DNA from: Rhizobium sp. 007 | Lineage (GTDB): Bacteria; Pseudomonadota; Alphaproteobacteria; Rhizobiales; Rhizobiaceae | Assembly (NCBI RefSeq): GCF_015353075.1 | Contig: NZ_CP064188.1 | Span: forward strand, 310,001 to 374,000 | DNA: 64,000 nucleotides | Direction of reading: 5' to 3' | Shown: positions 44,526-53,699 of the stretch, piece after piece | Layout of the letters: each line of letters begins with the position of its first letter | How positions within the stretch are numbered: the first letter of the stretch is position 1 | Program-made: the position numbers and the translations under genes | Notes under the pieces: generated by a model | The model's input: only the letters and a program-made list of their open reading frames with translations | Told to the model about the DNA's origin: nothing | Databases searched by the model: none

Positions 44526-44690
44526 GCGATCGCCAACGCCAAGATCAAAGACGGACAAGATCGATGCGACGGTGCTGGCGCATCTGCTTCGAGCCGGCCT
44601 GGTCCCGGAAGCCTGGGCACCGAGCGAAGGCCCGAGAGCTTCGCGCCGCGCTCCGTGAGCGGATGTTACGTGCGGCTGCGCAGCACCGTC
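44526..44690 (+). pseudogene. IS110-family transposase remnant
   Basis: Allowing one extra base near 44547, the plus strand reads AIANAKIK then TDKIDATVLAHLLRAGLVPE and AWAPS. After a second shift it gives ARELRAALRERML. The T-D-K-I-D-A block is the conserved catalytic segment of the DEDD-type IS110 transposases. Both ends of the element are missing, so only a fossil remains. Confidence 0.6.
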
Positions 44691-44907
44691 GATCCGGCGA
44701 CCACCGGCGTTCCTTGCGAAGATTGCCCACAAGCTCCGGTTATCCGCATCCATATTTCCAGCGGCAGCGTGAGCGATGCAGACCCCGCAAGCGTCCTGCG
44801 GCAGCTCTCGGCGGATACAATCTGACCCCTGTGAACCATCAGTCATTCCTGCGTTTTTGAGGTCGGTTAAGGTGGAAGCGCCGCCAAGGCAGTAAGCTCT
44901 CTGAAAA

Positions 44908-45033
44908 CTAATCCGCCCAAATCCAGATGATAACGACCGGCAGCGCAACCAATGCCGCCCAAGCGAGCCAGAACGCTCGTGGCCAGCGCTTTTGTGACGG
45001 GTGGTCAGAATGATCCGGAATATCGTCTGTCAT
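44908..45033 (-). CDS. 41-aa single-pass membrane protein downstream of tauC
   Basis: An ATG at 45033 opens 41 codons ending TAG at 44908-44910. The N-terminal half is hydrophilic (MTDDIPDHSDHPSQKRWPRA); the C-terminal half (FWLAWAALVALPVVIIWIWA) is one clean membrane segment, Trp-rich at the interface. It starts 37 bp after the tauC stop on the same strand, so it would be the last gene of the tauABC operon. The upstream CACGGA is only a weak ribosome-binding site. No homologue is known to me. Confidence 0.5.
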   Translation of the reverse strand: MTDDIPDHSDHPSQKRWPRAFWLAWAALVALPVVIIWIWAD

Positions 45034-45070
45034 TCCGTGGCTTTCTCACCCGCTGTCCGTCTATGCTTCA

Positions 45071-45925
45071 TCAAAGTTTCCCCTTCCAAGGCACCAGCAG
45101 AGCCTCCAAAAACCGGATCGCGGCGGAAAATGCGAAAGCGCAGATGGCGATAATGCCGATGCCAACGAAGACGACGTCGGTTGCGAGGAATTGGGAGGCC
45201 GACATGATCATGAAGCCGATACCGCGTGTGGAGGCGATCAACTCGGCAGCGACAAGGGTTCCCCAGCCGATGCCGACGGCGATTCGCACTCCAGTCAAAA
45301 TTTCAGGCAGTGCCGATGGCAGTACGATATCTATGAAAAGCTGCAGGCGGCTTGCACCGAGCGAGCGGGCCGCGTTGACGCGCTCGATCGGCAAGGAGCG
45401 GACACCGGCCTGGGCCGATAGGCAGATGGGAGCGAACATCGCAAGCACCAGCAATGTGATTTTCGATGTCTCGCCAATGCCGAGCCAGATGATCATTAAA
45501 GGTAGATAGGAGAGGGGAGGAAGCGGCCAGTAGAACTCGATGGGCGTATCGAGAATGCCCTTTGCCCAACGATTGAGCCCCATCAGCAGCCCCAGCGGAA
45601 TACCCGCGGCAACCGCGACGATCCCGGCAACGACGATGCGCAACAGGCTGGCGCGAATATGCTCGAACAGGGACGCACCCGCATAACCATCGCGATAGAC
45701 GACGCTGATCTGAGTGAGGACCTCGTCAGGCCGCGGAAGGAAAAGATGTGGAATGAGACCGAGTTCTGAGACGAGCCACCAGAGACCGACAATCGCCACC
45801 CCAGTTGCGATGCTGATCGAAACCGTCGGCTGTTCGCCGACGCCGAAACTCGCCATTTTCACGACCTTGACCTGCGGGCTCGCAAGCGCCGTGGCGAGTG
45901 ATGATGTATCTGTTACCTCGCTCAC
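45071..45925 (-). CDS. tauC: Taurine/sulfonate ABC transporter permease
   Basis: 284 aa with about six membrane segments. [20 protein letters not shown] starts the membrane part, [20 protein letters not shown] is the family core, and the EAA loop is [20 protein letters not shown]. The end [20 protein letters not shown] and [12 protein letters not shown] are TauC/SsuC-like. It overlaps the ATPase gene by 4 bp. Together they import taurine or a related sulfonate. Confidence 0.88.
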   Translation of the reverse strand: MSEVTDTSSLATALASPQVKVVKMASFGVGEQPTVSISIATGVAIVGLWWLVSELGLIPHLFLPRPDEVLTQISVVYRDGYAGASLFEHIRASLLRIVVAGIVAVAAGIPLGLLMGLNRWAKGILDTPIEFYWPLPPLSYLPLMIIWLGIGETSKITLLVLAMFAPICLSAQAGVRSLPIERVNAARSLGASRLQLFIDIVLPSALPEILTGVRIAVGIGWGTLVAAELIASTRGIGFMIMSASQFLATDVVFVGIGIIAICAFAFSAAIRFLEALLVPWKGKL

Positions 45926-46710
45926 GCGGCGCTCCTGAAATCGTCGCCTCGATGAAGAATGCTGCGGATCTCCTCGCGTAACTCCGCGAACTCCGGCGAG
46001 GCCTTGATGGAGCGGGCATCGCCGGTTTCGGCAAAGCGCTTTACGAAGTCGAGATCGAAATGAGCTATGACGCGGCCCGGCCGCGGCGACATCAACAGGA
46101 CCTGAGTGCCGAGAAACAACGCTTCTTCGATCGAATGGGTGATGAAGAAGACTTTTTTGGCCGTTTTGGCCCAGACAGAAACCAATAGTTCCTGCATCTG
46201 CTCCCGCGTCAGGCTGTCGAGCGCGCCGAAGGGCTCGTCCATCAACAGGATGTCCGGATCGGTCGCGAGAGCACGCGCGATTCCGACGCGCTGGCGCATG
46301 CCGCCGGAAAGCTCGTAGGGAAAGGATTTGGCGAATTCGGCAAGGCCGACGAGGCGGAGCAATTCCAATGCTAGGTCATTTCGCGCCTGCCTCTTGACGC
46401 CAGCGAACTTCAAACCGAGAGCCACGTTTTCGACGACGGACGTCCATGGAAGAAGCGAATCCTTTTGGAATACGACGCCGCGATCGGCGCCAGGGCGCTG
46501 GACGGCGCGGCCATCGAGTGTGATCGCTCCTTCCGAGAGCGGAAGGAACCCTGCGATGGCGTTGAGAAGGGTGGACTTGCCGCACCCCGAAGCGCCGAGC
46601 GCGACGACGAAACCGCTCTCGGGGATATCGAACGATACCCGATCCAGCGCATGAACGGTTCGGCCATCGCGGGCCGCAAAGAAAACGCTGGCACGATCGA
46701 CTTTCAGCAT
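45922..46710 (-). CDS. tauB: Taurine/sulfonate ABC transporter ATPase
   Basis: 262 aa. Walker A is GASGCGKST, the signature is [16 protein letters not shown], and Walker B is [12 protein letters not shown]. The Q-loop segment [20 protein letters not shown] is characteristic of the TauB/SsuB group. It is a single ABC domain and would work as a dimer. Its start lies 61 bp after the binding-protein gene. Confidence 0.92.
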   Translation of the reverse strand: MLKVDRASVFFAARDGRTVHALDRVSFDIPESGFVVALGASGCGKSTLLNAIAGFLPLSEGAITLDGRAVQRPGADRGVVFQKDSLLPWTSVVENVALGLKFAGVKRQARNDLALELLRLVGLAEFAKSFPYELSGGMRQRVGIARALATDPDILLMDEPFGALDSLTREQMQELLVSVWAKTAKKVFFITHSIEEALFLGTQVLLMSPRPGRVIAHFDLDFVKRFAETGDARSIKASPEFAELREEIRSILHRGDDFRSAA

Positions 46711-46771
46711 CTGTCATTTCCATAAGGTTCGACGCCGGCGCACCGGATTGCGCGCCAGCGTCAGGGAGGGA

Positions 46772-47788
46772 TCAGTTCGTGGCGTTGTTCAGCGCGTCGG
46801 CGGTAACAAAGTGGCCGTAGTTCGGCAGGACCTCCGACACTTTGCCCTGTTCTTTCAGGAAGGCTGCGGTGTCCTTGAGGATCTTCGCCGCGCCAGACTT
46901 CTCGCCGCCGCCAAGCCAGGCGTCGGACGCCTGCACCTCTGGCGTCAAAAGCGTCAGGTTCTTGAGAGCCGCAGCCTGCTGTTCAGCGGTGCCGCCCAGG
47001 AGCTTGGCAAGCGACTTGGCATTGTCGCTATCTGGACCCCATGCCGCCTTGTCGGCTGCGAACGACGCGTAGTTCTTAGTGATGACCGAAGCGAAGCTCT
47101 TCAGGAATTTGGGATTGTCTGCCGCAAATTGCGATGTCGCCACCCATGCGGAGAAAGTCGGCGCGCCCTTGTCGGCGACATCCTTGGATGTGACGAGCAC
47201 CTTGCCGTTCTTCTTGAGTTCGGTCAGCGCCGGATCCCAGACGAAGCCGCCGTCGATGTCGCCGCGGTTATAGCTCGCAACGATCTCAGGCTGGGGAATT
47301 GCGAAGACCTGAACATCCCTCTCGGACAGGCCGAGTGACTTGATCAGCGCGAGCAGTTGATAATGGTCGGTGGAAACCGGCGCTGCTGCAAGCTTCTTGC
47401 CCCTCAGATCATCAAGGCTTTCAATGCCCGCGTCGTTGCGCACGACCAGCGCTTCGTCGATGCCCGAGATCGACGAGAGGTAGAAGGCCTTGACCTCCAG
47501 CCCGCGTGAGGCCGCAGCTGCAAACGGGCTCGAGCCGACATAGCCGATCTGTACGTCACCGGAGGCGATGGCGGCGAAGATCTCGGCGCCGGAATTGAAT
47601 TTGCGGAAGTCGATATCGTATCCGGTCTCCTTCGCAAAGTCGCCATTGGCGATGGCCACGGACGAGGGAAGGGCGTCGGTCTGATAAGCGACGACAACCT
47701 TCCTGTCCGCTGCATCAGCAGCGGCAGCTGCGATGGTCAGGCTGCCGACGCCGATCACGACTGCGGTCAGTAGATTTTTGATATTCAT
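46772..47788 (-). CDS. tauA: Taurine-binding periplasmic protein
   Basis: 338 aa from MNIKNLLTAVVIGVGSLTIA at 47788. A Sec signal ends near AAAADA. The mature protein reads RKVVVAYQTDALPSSVAIAN, IASGDVQIGYVGSSPFAAAA, AFAIPQPEIVASYNRGDIDG-like segments and GGFVWDPALTELKKNGKVLV, the TauA pattern. The operon holds tauABC but no TauD dioxygenase, so imported taurine must be desulfonated elsewhere or by another enzyme. A 12-bp palindrome lies 92 bp upstream. Confidence 0.88.
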   Translation of the reverse strand: MNIKNLLTAVVIGVGSLTIAAAAADAADRKVVVAYQTDALPSSVAIANGDFAKETGYDIDFRKFNSGAEIFAAIASGDVQIGYVGSSPFAAAASRGLEVKAFYLSSISGIDEALVVRNDAGIESLDDLRGKKLAAAPVSTDHYQLLALIKSLGLSERDVQVFAIPQPEIVASYNRGDIDGGFVWDPALTELKKNGKVLVTSKDVADKGAPTFSAWVATSQFAADNPKFLKSFASVITKNYASFAADKAAWGPDSDNAKSLAKLLGGTAEQQAAALKNLTLLTPEVQASDAWLGGGEKSGAAKILKDTAAFLKEQGKVSEVLPNYGHFVTADALNNATN

Positions 47789-47879
47789 GGTGATGCCCCT
47801 TTTTGCCCTGGCCTTCGCGCCGAAGAAATTCACGCTCAAAGCGTAGCGTCGGAGAAAGGCAAGGAAGAGAAATACCAAA

Positions 47880-47891
47880 CTATAATTATAG
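47880..47891. promoter_or_regulatory. 12-bp perfect palindrome upstream of tauA
   Basis: CTATAATTATAG is its own complement, and lies 92 bp upstream of tauA in an AT-rich promoter-like zone. It resembles the CTATA-N5-TATAG core of sulfur element B, but with a two-base spacer. It is an operator candidate for a sulfur-responsive regulator. Confidence 0.4.
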
Positions 47892-48054
47892 ATTATGGGG
47901 ATAAATGTTTATCGTCGTTTTGGCACCTGCTAACATTCTTCATGTGAGTTGCGCCTTGGGGCCATGCCGCGACCGCTTGCAATCGGCCAATCCAGCCACA
48001 TCAATGGCGGCATAGCTCATCACCAATCTACCCTTCAGTGAAATGGAACGAGTG

Positions 48055-48540
48055 ATGGACAGAATTTTCATCATGGGTAATGGCGGAAGCGGCAAGACCT
48101 GGCTGGCCGAGCAGCTAGCCGATAGACTTCAAATCCCAGCGGTTCATCTCGATGATCTCCATTGGATGCCGAATTTTGCCGGAGAGCGTCCGCGCGATGA
48201 ACGTGACCGATTGGTGGCAGAGGCTGCGGATAGCACCTCTTGGGGTATGGAGGGCATTTACGGGTTGATCCTCAGGCAGGTACTTCCGCGTGTGAATACT
48301 CTTATCTGGCTCGATGTTTCTGATAGCGAGTGCACTTCAAACCTCTTGCAACGAGGACAAACCGGTGGTGGGACGGAGGTGCAGTTCGAGGAATTGTTGG
48401 AATACACGCGCGGTTACCGCCTCAGGAAAAACCACATGAATTCCTTCGACGGCCATGAACGGTTTTTCGAGGATCATCCGTTTCAAAAGTTAAGGCTGTC
48501 GAGCCGGTCGGATATTGCAACTTTCTTGGCGACGGTCTGA
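48055..48540 (+). CDS. P-loop kinase, adenylate-kinase/FlaR-like
   Basis: 161 aa from MDRIFIMGNGGSGKTWLAEQ at 48055; Walker A is GNGGSGKTW. IPAVHLDDLHWMPNFAGERP and WGMEGIYGLILRQVLPRVNT (the strand with the acidic residues) place it with the 'DNA topology modulation protein FlaR-like' adenylate-kinase group. Length is slightly short for the group (about 165-180). It is a single gene, divergent from tauA. The substrate is unknown. Confidence 0.8.
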   Translation: MDRIFIMGNGGSGKTWLAEQLADRLQIPAVHLDDLHWMPNFAGERPRDERDRLVAEAADSTSWGMEGIYGLILRQVLPRVNTLIWLDVSDSECTSNLLQRGQTGGGTEVQFEELLEYTRGYRLRKNHMNSFDGHERFFEDHPFQKLRLSSRSDIATFLATV

Positions 48541-48719
48541 ACTCGTCTCGACGATTCATCCGGAGGCCGACGCGCTCTCAGGCATGTCCGCCACTAGCGG
48601 CGCAAAACGGCCGCCCAGTGTGGGCAAAACGGTGTTGATAGGAATCTTCATTAGCGGTTGACCCAATCACCTGACGCTGTCAGGCAATCCATGAGATGTG
48701 AAAGGAACTGGAGCAGACG

Positions 48720-48932
48720 ATGGATCAAACTCTCTTCATCAGCCTGTGCAAGGCCGGTAAATTTAGGGAAGCGCTCGGCCTTGCCATCCATGGCCGTGAG
48801 CACGAAAAATATGCGCCCAGCCGCTTCTCGATGGATAAGAAGACCGGACTACCAATCTTCTATCGCGGTAACAAGCGCGTCGAGGCGGATGCGACAGGTG
48901 AGTGGCAATTGGGAAAAAACACAAAACCATAG
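48720..48932 (+). CDS. Small hypothetical protein
   Basis: 70 aa from MDQTLFISLCKAGKFREALG at 48720 behind AAGGA and GGAG. The rest (KYAPSRFSMDKKTGLPIFYR; GNKRVEADATGEWQLGKNTK) is basic and soluble. No domain was recognised. Good start signals and balanced composition support it. Confidence 0.5.
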   Translation: MDQTLFISLCKAGKFREALGLAIHGREHEKYAPSRFSMDKKTGLPIFYRGNKRVEADATGEWQLGKNTKP

Positions 48933-48982
48933 GGGGCGCGTTGATGTCGCCCTCGACACTCTTTCTGAGAGCCTCACCAAAT

Positions 48983-49974
48983 TCATCCCGATTCGAAAAA
49001 TTCGATAGCGAGATGCGCCACTTCATGGTGCAACGTCCGTCGATCAAGCCCTTCTGCCGTTTCGAAATCAGGGATCAATCGCAGGCCTTGCTCTGTCGGC
49101 TCCGAAAGGAAAGCATAGTGATCGACGCCTCCGTTGAGGATACTGAACTTGCTGTCAGGCACATGCCTATGAAGCCACGCGCCGAACTCAGCTGCAGGGG
49201 CATTCAATCCGCATCTCCTGAGACAACATGGATGGGCCTGGAGATAGAACGCAAACTGTCGTGCGAGAATCCCACCACTGATCTGGCCGGTGCGAGAACG
49301 AGGGCGGCCTTAACCCGATCATCTCTGAAGTCATCACGTCTGCGGTTCCATGACGTTCTGAAGACTTCGTTTTCCTGAATAAGGCGAGGAAGATGGTCAG
49401 CCACATCAGGAAATTCACGCGGTCCCCGAATTGGGCTTTTAACCGGATTTTCCGGTTCGAACTGCGAGTACGAGACACGCGCCCCCGCAATCAGCATTGC
49501 CGTATAGGCACCGGCTGAAAACCCTGCGACGAAAGCGTGATCGGTAACTTGACCGCCGAGCTTCACACGCCAGGTCCGATCATTCAGGAGCGCTGTCAGA
49601 TCAGCCGCTCGCTCCCAAAGGCAAAGGAAGCCTTCCGGGCGGTATGCCTCGACGCCCGTATGTCCGTGATGATTTACGGCCAGAGCGACGTATCCGCTTT
49701 GCGCGAGGCGATGTGCCAGCCAGTCAAGACCGAAGGTGACGCCGCCACTGCCGTGCGACAGCAGGACGAGAGGACGAGCCTTCCCGGCATTCTTCAGTGC
49801 AGCATCCGGAGCGATGGGATGCAGCCGGAAAATCGGATGTTCTATCGCATGCGTTTCGTTGGCGCTGTCGACGGCCGGATACCACACAGTCCAGGAGAGC
49901 GGACGAGGGCCGTCACCAGTCCAGTTCGTCCTGGTGTGGTCGAATGAGAGCCCTTCCGTGAAACCGACCGGCAT
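48983..49974 (-). pseudogene. Dienelactone-hydrolase-like alpha/beta hydrolase, one frameshift
   Basis: From 49974 the frame reads LSFDHTRTNWTGDGPRPLSW, KARPLVLLSHGSGGVTFGLD (oxyanion HGSGG) and the nucleophile elbow HAFVAGFSAGAYTAMLIAGA, up to HVVSGDAD. One lost T near 49206 produces a stop; the next frame continues NAPAAEFGAWLHRHVPDSKF and the triad His region LDRRTLHHEVAHLAIEFFES. The joined protein is about 330 aa, a predicted dienelactone hydrolase/acetylhydrolase. The truncated form would lack the catalytic His. Confidence 0.75.
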
Positions 49975-50100
49975 TAGGTCTCCTCTACAACAACGTTCCC
50001 GTCCATCTCAGGATCGCTCGCTCAAATAACTTCCTCGGAAATCCTTTGAGGCCTTCCTCGCACTACCCGATGGAGGGGCTGCCCACTTTGCGAGCTTGAC

Positions 50101-50574
50101 TTACGTCAGAATTCGGGTTGATCGCTGCCATTCAGTCCAACTTGTAACTCCTGGGATATCTGGCCTTGCCGCCTCCGGCAAAATCGAGATGTATTCCAGC
50201 GAGTGTCCGTCCGGATCATCGAAGTAGACGCTTGCTGCTGGCATCCATGGAAAAACAACCGGTTCATCGATCTCCGGTTTACCTCCAAAACCACGGGGAG
50301 TGATACCTTTCGAACGGAGATATTGCGGAGAACGGATAATCTGATCGAGCGTCGTCTGAAAAGCGACATGCATTCTCGTGTTTATTGGCGAGCGATGAAT
50401 TGACCATAATCCAAGCATCGAGCGATCACGGCCACCGACCCAGAAAAACACGACATGCCGATCTGGTATTGTGTGGGCAAGCTCTAGGCCGACGACATCG
50501 CGATAGAAGTCAATCGACCGATCAAGATCGGAAACGGTCAGGTGGCTTTCGTACAGGCCTGTGATTGAGATCAT
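50101..50574 (-). CDS. VOC-family protein under a MerR-type promoter
   Basis: 157 aa from MISITGLYESHLTVSDLDRS at 50574 with GGAG upstream. Two VOC modules are visible: YRDVVGLELAHTIPDRHVVF and a second with ASVYFDDPDGHSLEYISILP carrying the metal-type His and Glu. It belongs to the glyoxalase/fosfomycin-resistance-like superfamily. The promoter 70-100 bp upstream has a 19-bp spacer and a SoxR-like palindrome, so it is probably induced by a redox-active or toxic compound. Confidence 0.85.
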   Translation of the reverse strand: MISITGLYESHLTVSDLDRSIDFYRDVVGLELAHTIPDRHVVFFWVGGRDRSMLGLWSIHRSPINTRMHVAFQTTLDQIIRSPQYLRSKGITPRGFGGKPEIDEPVVFPWMPAASVYFDDPDGHSLEYISILPEAARPDIPGVTSWTEWQRSTRILT

Positions 50575-50643
50575 GGATATCAACTCCGTATCGGCAATCC
50601 GAAGCGCCATGCGCTGGAAGGCTTGCTTGGTGGGTTGATTGCG

Positions 50644-50674
50644 TTCATAAGACCTCAACTATAGTCGAGGTCAA
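50644..50674 (-). promoter_or_regulatory. MerR/SoxR-type promoter
   Basis: On the minus strand a -35 TTGACC (50674-50669) and a -10 TATGAA (50649-50644) are separated by 19 bp. The spacer holds a near-perfect 22-bp palindrome at 50651-50672 (arms GACCTCAACTA and TAGTCGAGGTC, one mismatch). The long spacer with a centred dyad is the hallmark of MerR-family-activated promoters, and the ACCTCAA half-site is SoxR-like. It drives the VOC gene at 50574. No MerR gene is in the window. Confidence 0.65.
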
Positions 50675-51029
50675 GGGGCCATATGACAGGATATCCGTTC
50701 CGCGCCCTTGGAATCGTCGATGGCGATACATTGATGAGTGGTTTTCATAGCCGCATGCGCGGAAAGAAACCCTTCCGCTGCTCAACGGAGAGCCATGGAA
50801 ATCGTCGAAAAAGGCGATAGAGTAACTTCGTGAGAAGGGATTCCCTGAGCTTCTCCGGTAGTCGGCAGCTGGCTTTAAAGGCAAAATTTGGCAGGGAATC
50901 TTTATGCCAGAATGCGCGTCACGGTGCTGCTTGATTAACGGGTCCGCGGTTCGATTCCGCTCAAGAGCGTTATCGGCTCAAACGCGTCGCAGTTTAGAGC
51001 TCTATCGAGCACGCGATGGAGTAGCGCCT
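50675..51029. other. Gene-free stretch
   Basis: No gene is supported between the MerR-type promoter and the TA promoter. A T-arm-like GGTTCGATTCC near 50951 resembles a tRNA 3' part but has no matching rest. Confidence 0.3.
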
Positions 51030-51081
51030 GTAACGACATCGTCGTTATGGCCCTTGTAACGACGATGTCGTTACATTATAA
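51030..51081 (+). promoter_or_regulatory. Autoregulated toxin-antitoxin promoter with twin palindromes
   Basis: Two 17-bp palindromes, TAACGAC-ATC-GTCGTTA (51030-51046) and TAACGAC-GAT-GTCGTTA (51056-51072), are exact complements of each other, 26 bp centre to centre. The second overlaps a promoter: TTGTAA at 51053-51058, 17 bp, then TATAAT at 51076-51081. The DUF1778 antitoxin start follows at 51104 with AAAGGAG. Repression by the antitoxin-toxin complex is the expected use. Confidence 0.75.
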
Positions 51082-51103
51082 TGGGTAGGTAAAGGAGTTC
51101 TCC

Positions 51104-51894
<791 letters not shown>

Positions 51895-52017
51895 CATCAT
51901 CGTCGGCGCCGCTGAATTGGCGGCACATTTCATCTGATGGTCGTCGGTTTCTATTCCCATCAAGGCGGTAGGGATCGAAAGCCTGTCCAAAACCTCGTAG
52001 CAGTATTGTTTCAGAAT

Positions 52018-52399
52018 TTAGTGGGACAGGTTGACCGGTATATAAAGTGAAGCGCCCGCCTTTTCGGCCGCTCCCTGCAGGCGCTTGTTTCTTGTCCATA
52101 AGGCCGCTCGCTGGTCAAGAAGGACCGATGCCAGCAAGTGCGCATCCGTGTAGCCAATGCCCATGCTGAAAATGCCGTGGCGATCGATCATTGTCATGAC
52201 TTCGTCGTGGGTGGCGACAACCGCTCCGCGCTGCGCCGCCAAAAGCAATTACACTGCCGCGATCCCGAAGACTGCCGAGCGCAAGCTCGCCGATCACGGT
52301 CGGGTGGCAAAGAAGGCGATCGTCCTCAATAATCCTGCGCAGCTCGGCATCGACAAGGCGGAAATGATGAATCCAGATCGAGGTGTCCGCTAGGATCAC
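52018..52399 (-). pseudogene. VapC-family toxin, one frameshift
   Basis: A GTG at 52399 opens MILADTSIWIHHFRLVDAEL and CHPTVIGELALGSLRDRG, the first PIN motifs. A one-base loss near 52246 breaks it; the other frame continues LLAAQRGAVVATHDEVMTMI, GIGYTDAHLLASVLLDQRAA and LWTRNKRLQGAAEKAG. The joined length is about 127 aa, normal. It overlaps vapB by 4 bp. The toxin is probably inactive. Confidence 0.75.
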
Positions 52400-52596
52400 T
52401 TGGCTGCTGTGCTCCGGCGGCGCGGCGCTGCCTCGGCATCGGGCATGGTTCCTCCGAGCGCGATGAGGCGTTTTCCGGACTCCACACGAACAAGCGTCTC
52501 CAACGCCTGGCGGACGAGCGCAGCGGTCTCCTTTGTGCCGGTTAAGGACCTAGCCTTTTCCAAAAGCGTGTCGTCGAGGTTAATAGTCGATCGCAT
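52396..52596 (-). CDS. VapB-family antitoxin
   Basis: 66 aa from MRSTINLDDTLLEKARSLTG at 52596. The DNA-binding beta strand and helix are followed by TKETAALVRQALETLVRVES and a basic tail. This is the VapB (type II, DUF2191-like) pattern. It is intact; its toxin is frameshifted. Confidence 0.85.
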   Translation of the reverse strand: MRSTINLDDTLLEKARSLTGTKETAALVRQALETLVRVESGKRLIALGGTMPDAEAAPRRRSTAAK

Positions 52597-53255
52597 GATC
52601 TGGCTCCTTGGCAGCATGCAAACTAGCACCATTTGGTGAGCAAATCCACGCCCCGTTATATCCAACGCAGTCCTATAACTGAAGCAGCACTCCACTTTAT
52701 TTCTTGGACAGCCGGGTATGCCCGAAGCTGAAGCGAGCGCTATTTGGCCTGCCATATGCGTATGAAATGATGCCTCTCAACCCGAATAAATTGCGGGCCC
52801 ACGGTCCGAAACTGTTCAAGGCGAACACGTTGAGCCACGATTCCAGAAGGATGCGATGGCCTTTTGCGCAAGGGTATGGCGGTCGGCCGCCTCCCTTTCT
52901 GATTTCGGGCTTTGGCCTTGATCCATGTGCCTGCATCTACATCGGGAATCCCGTGTTGGTGGCACGCAAAAATGTCCGTGTTGGCGTGCTCATCGATCGA
53001 CGGTCGCTCGACGTTCCGCCAGGCGGCTGTCCGGCCGAGCTAAATGCCGTCAGCCGCACGTAAAGAACGGCAATAACGCCGACAGGTCGGTCGTGACGCG
53101 GAAGCACTCTTGAATGCCTTTCTTTGCGAATTGAGGCCGTCCATCAAAAGTTCTTCTGACCCCATCGTGCAGGTCATCGTGTTACGGAGAATTCAGCCGA
53201 ACGCGGTCCGAATTGTCCGGACCGTGATGAGGCAATTCGAATACCGAGTGTGCTT
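52597..53255. other. 659 bp without a supported gene
   Basis: A plus-strand frame at 52704-53063 (with SHDSRRMRWPFAQGYGG) is open for 119 codons but has no start signal and no recognisable motif. The promoter of the accB operon must lie near the right end, but no clear -35/-10 pair was found. Confidence 0.3.
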
Positions 53256-53699
53256 ATGGACCTGTCGAAGATAAAGACGCTAATTGCTTTTGTCGGGCGA
53301 TCGAACATTAGCGAGCTGACGGTGACGGAAAAGGGCGTCACGGTTCGGATCTTCCGGACGCCCGATCAGGCAGCATCACAGGGCGCGGCGCAAGCGCCGA
53401 AGGCGGTAGCAGCTGGTTCCATCGAGTCCGCTCGCGATGCGTCTTCGGCAACTGCCGAGAGGTCGGCTTTCCCCGTGAAGGCGCCTGTCTTCGGCGTTCT
53501 GCATCGGGCGCCTGCACCAGGCCAGGAGCCGTTCGTCAAAGTCGGCGACGTGGTGGAGGAAGGACAAACCCTTTTCATCATCGAAGCGATGAAGGTCTTC
53601 AACAAAATTGCCGCGCCGTATGCCGGCCGCATTGCGCGACTGACCGAAGTCGACGGCGGAGACGTCGAGACAGGCGACGTGCTGGCGGAGATTGCGTAA
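53256..53699 (+). CDS. accB: Biotin carboxyl carrier protein
   Basis: 147 aa from MDLSKIKTLIAFVGRSNISE at 53256. An N-terminal helix pair and a Pro/Ala/Ser linker lead to the biotinyl domain with Lys113 in IIEAMKVFNKIAAPYAGRIA. Its stop overlaps the accC start (TAATG). In this operon it presumably serves a carboxylase tied to the 5-oxoprolinase subunits rather than bulk fatty-acid synthesis, since no carboxyltransferase genes follow. Confidence 0.9.
   Translation: MDLSKIKTLIAFVGRSNISELTVTEKGVTVRIFRTPDQAASQGAAQAPKAVAAGSIESARDASSATAERSAFPVKAPVFGVLHRAPAPGQEPFVKVGDVVEEGQTLFIIEAMKVFNKIAAPYAGRIARLTEVDGGDVETGDVLAEIA

Noticed and set aside
50935..50975. Second tRNA-like T arm (GGTTCGATTCC)
   Set aside because: No complete cloverleaf can be drawn; too little sequence to call an attachment site.
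52704..53063. 119-codon plus-strand frame
   Set aside because: No start signal or family; possibly part of an unrecognised fossil element.
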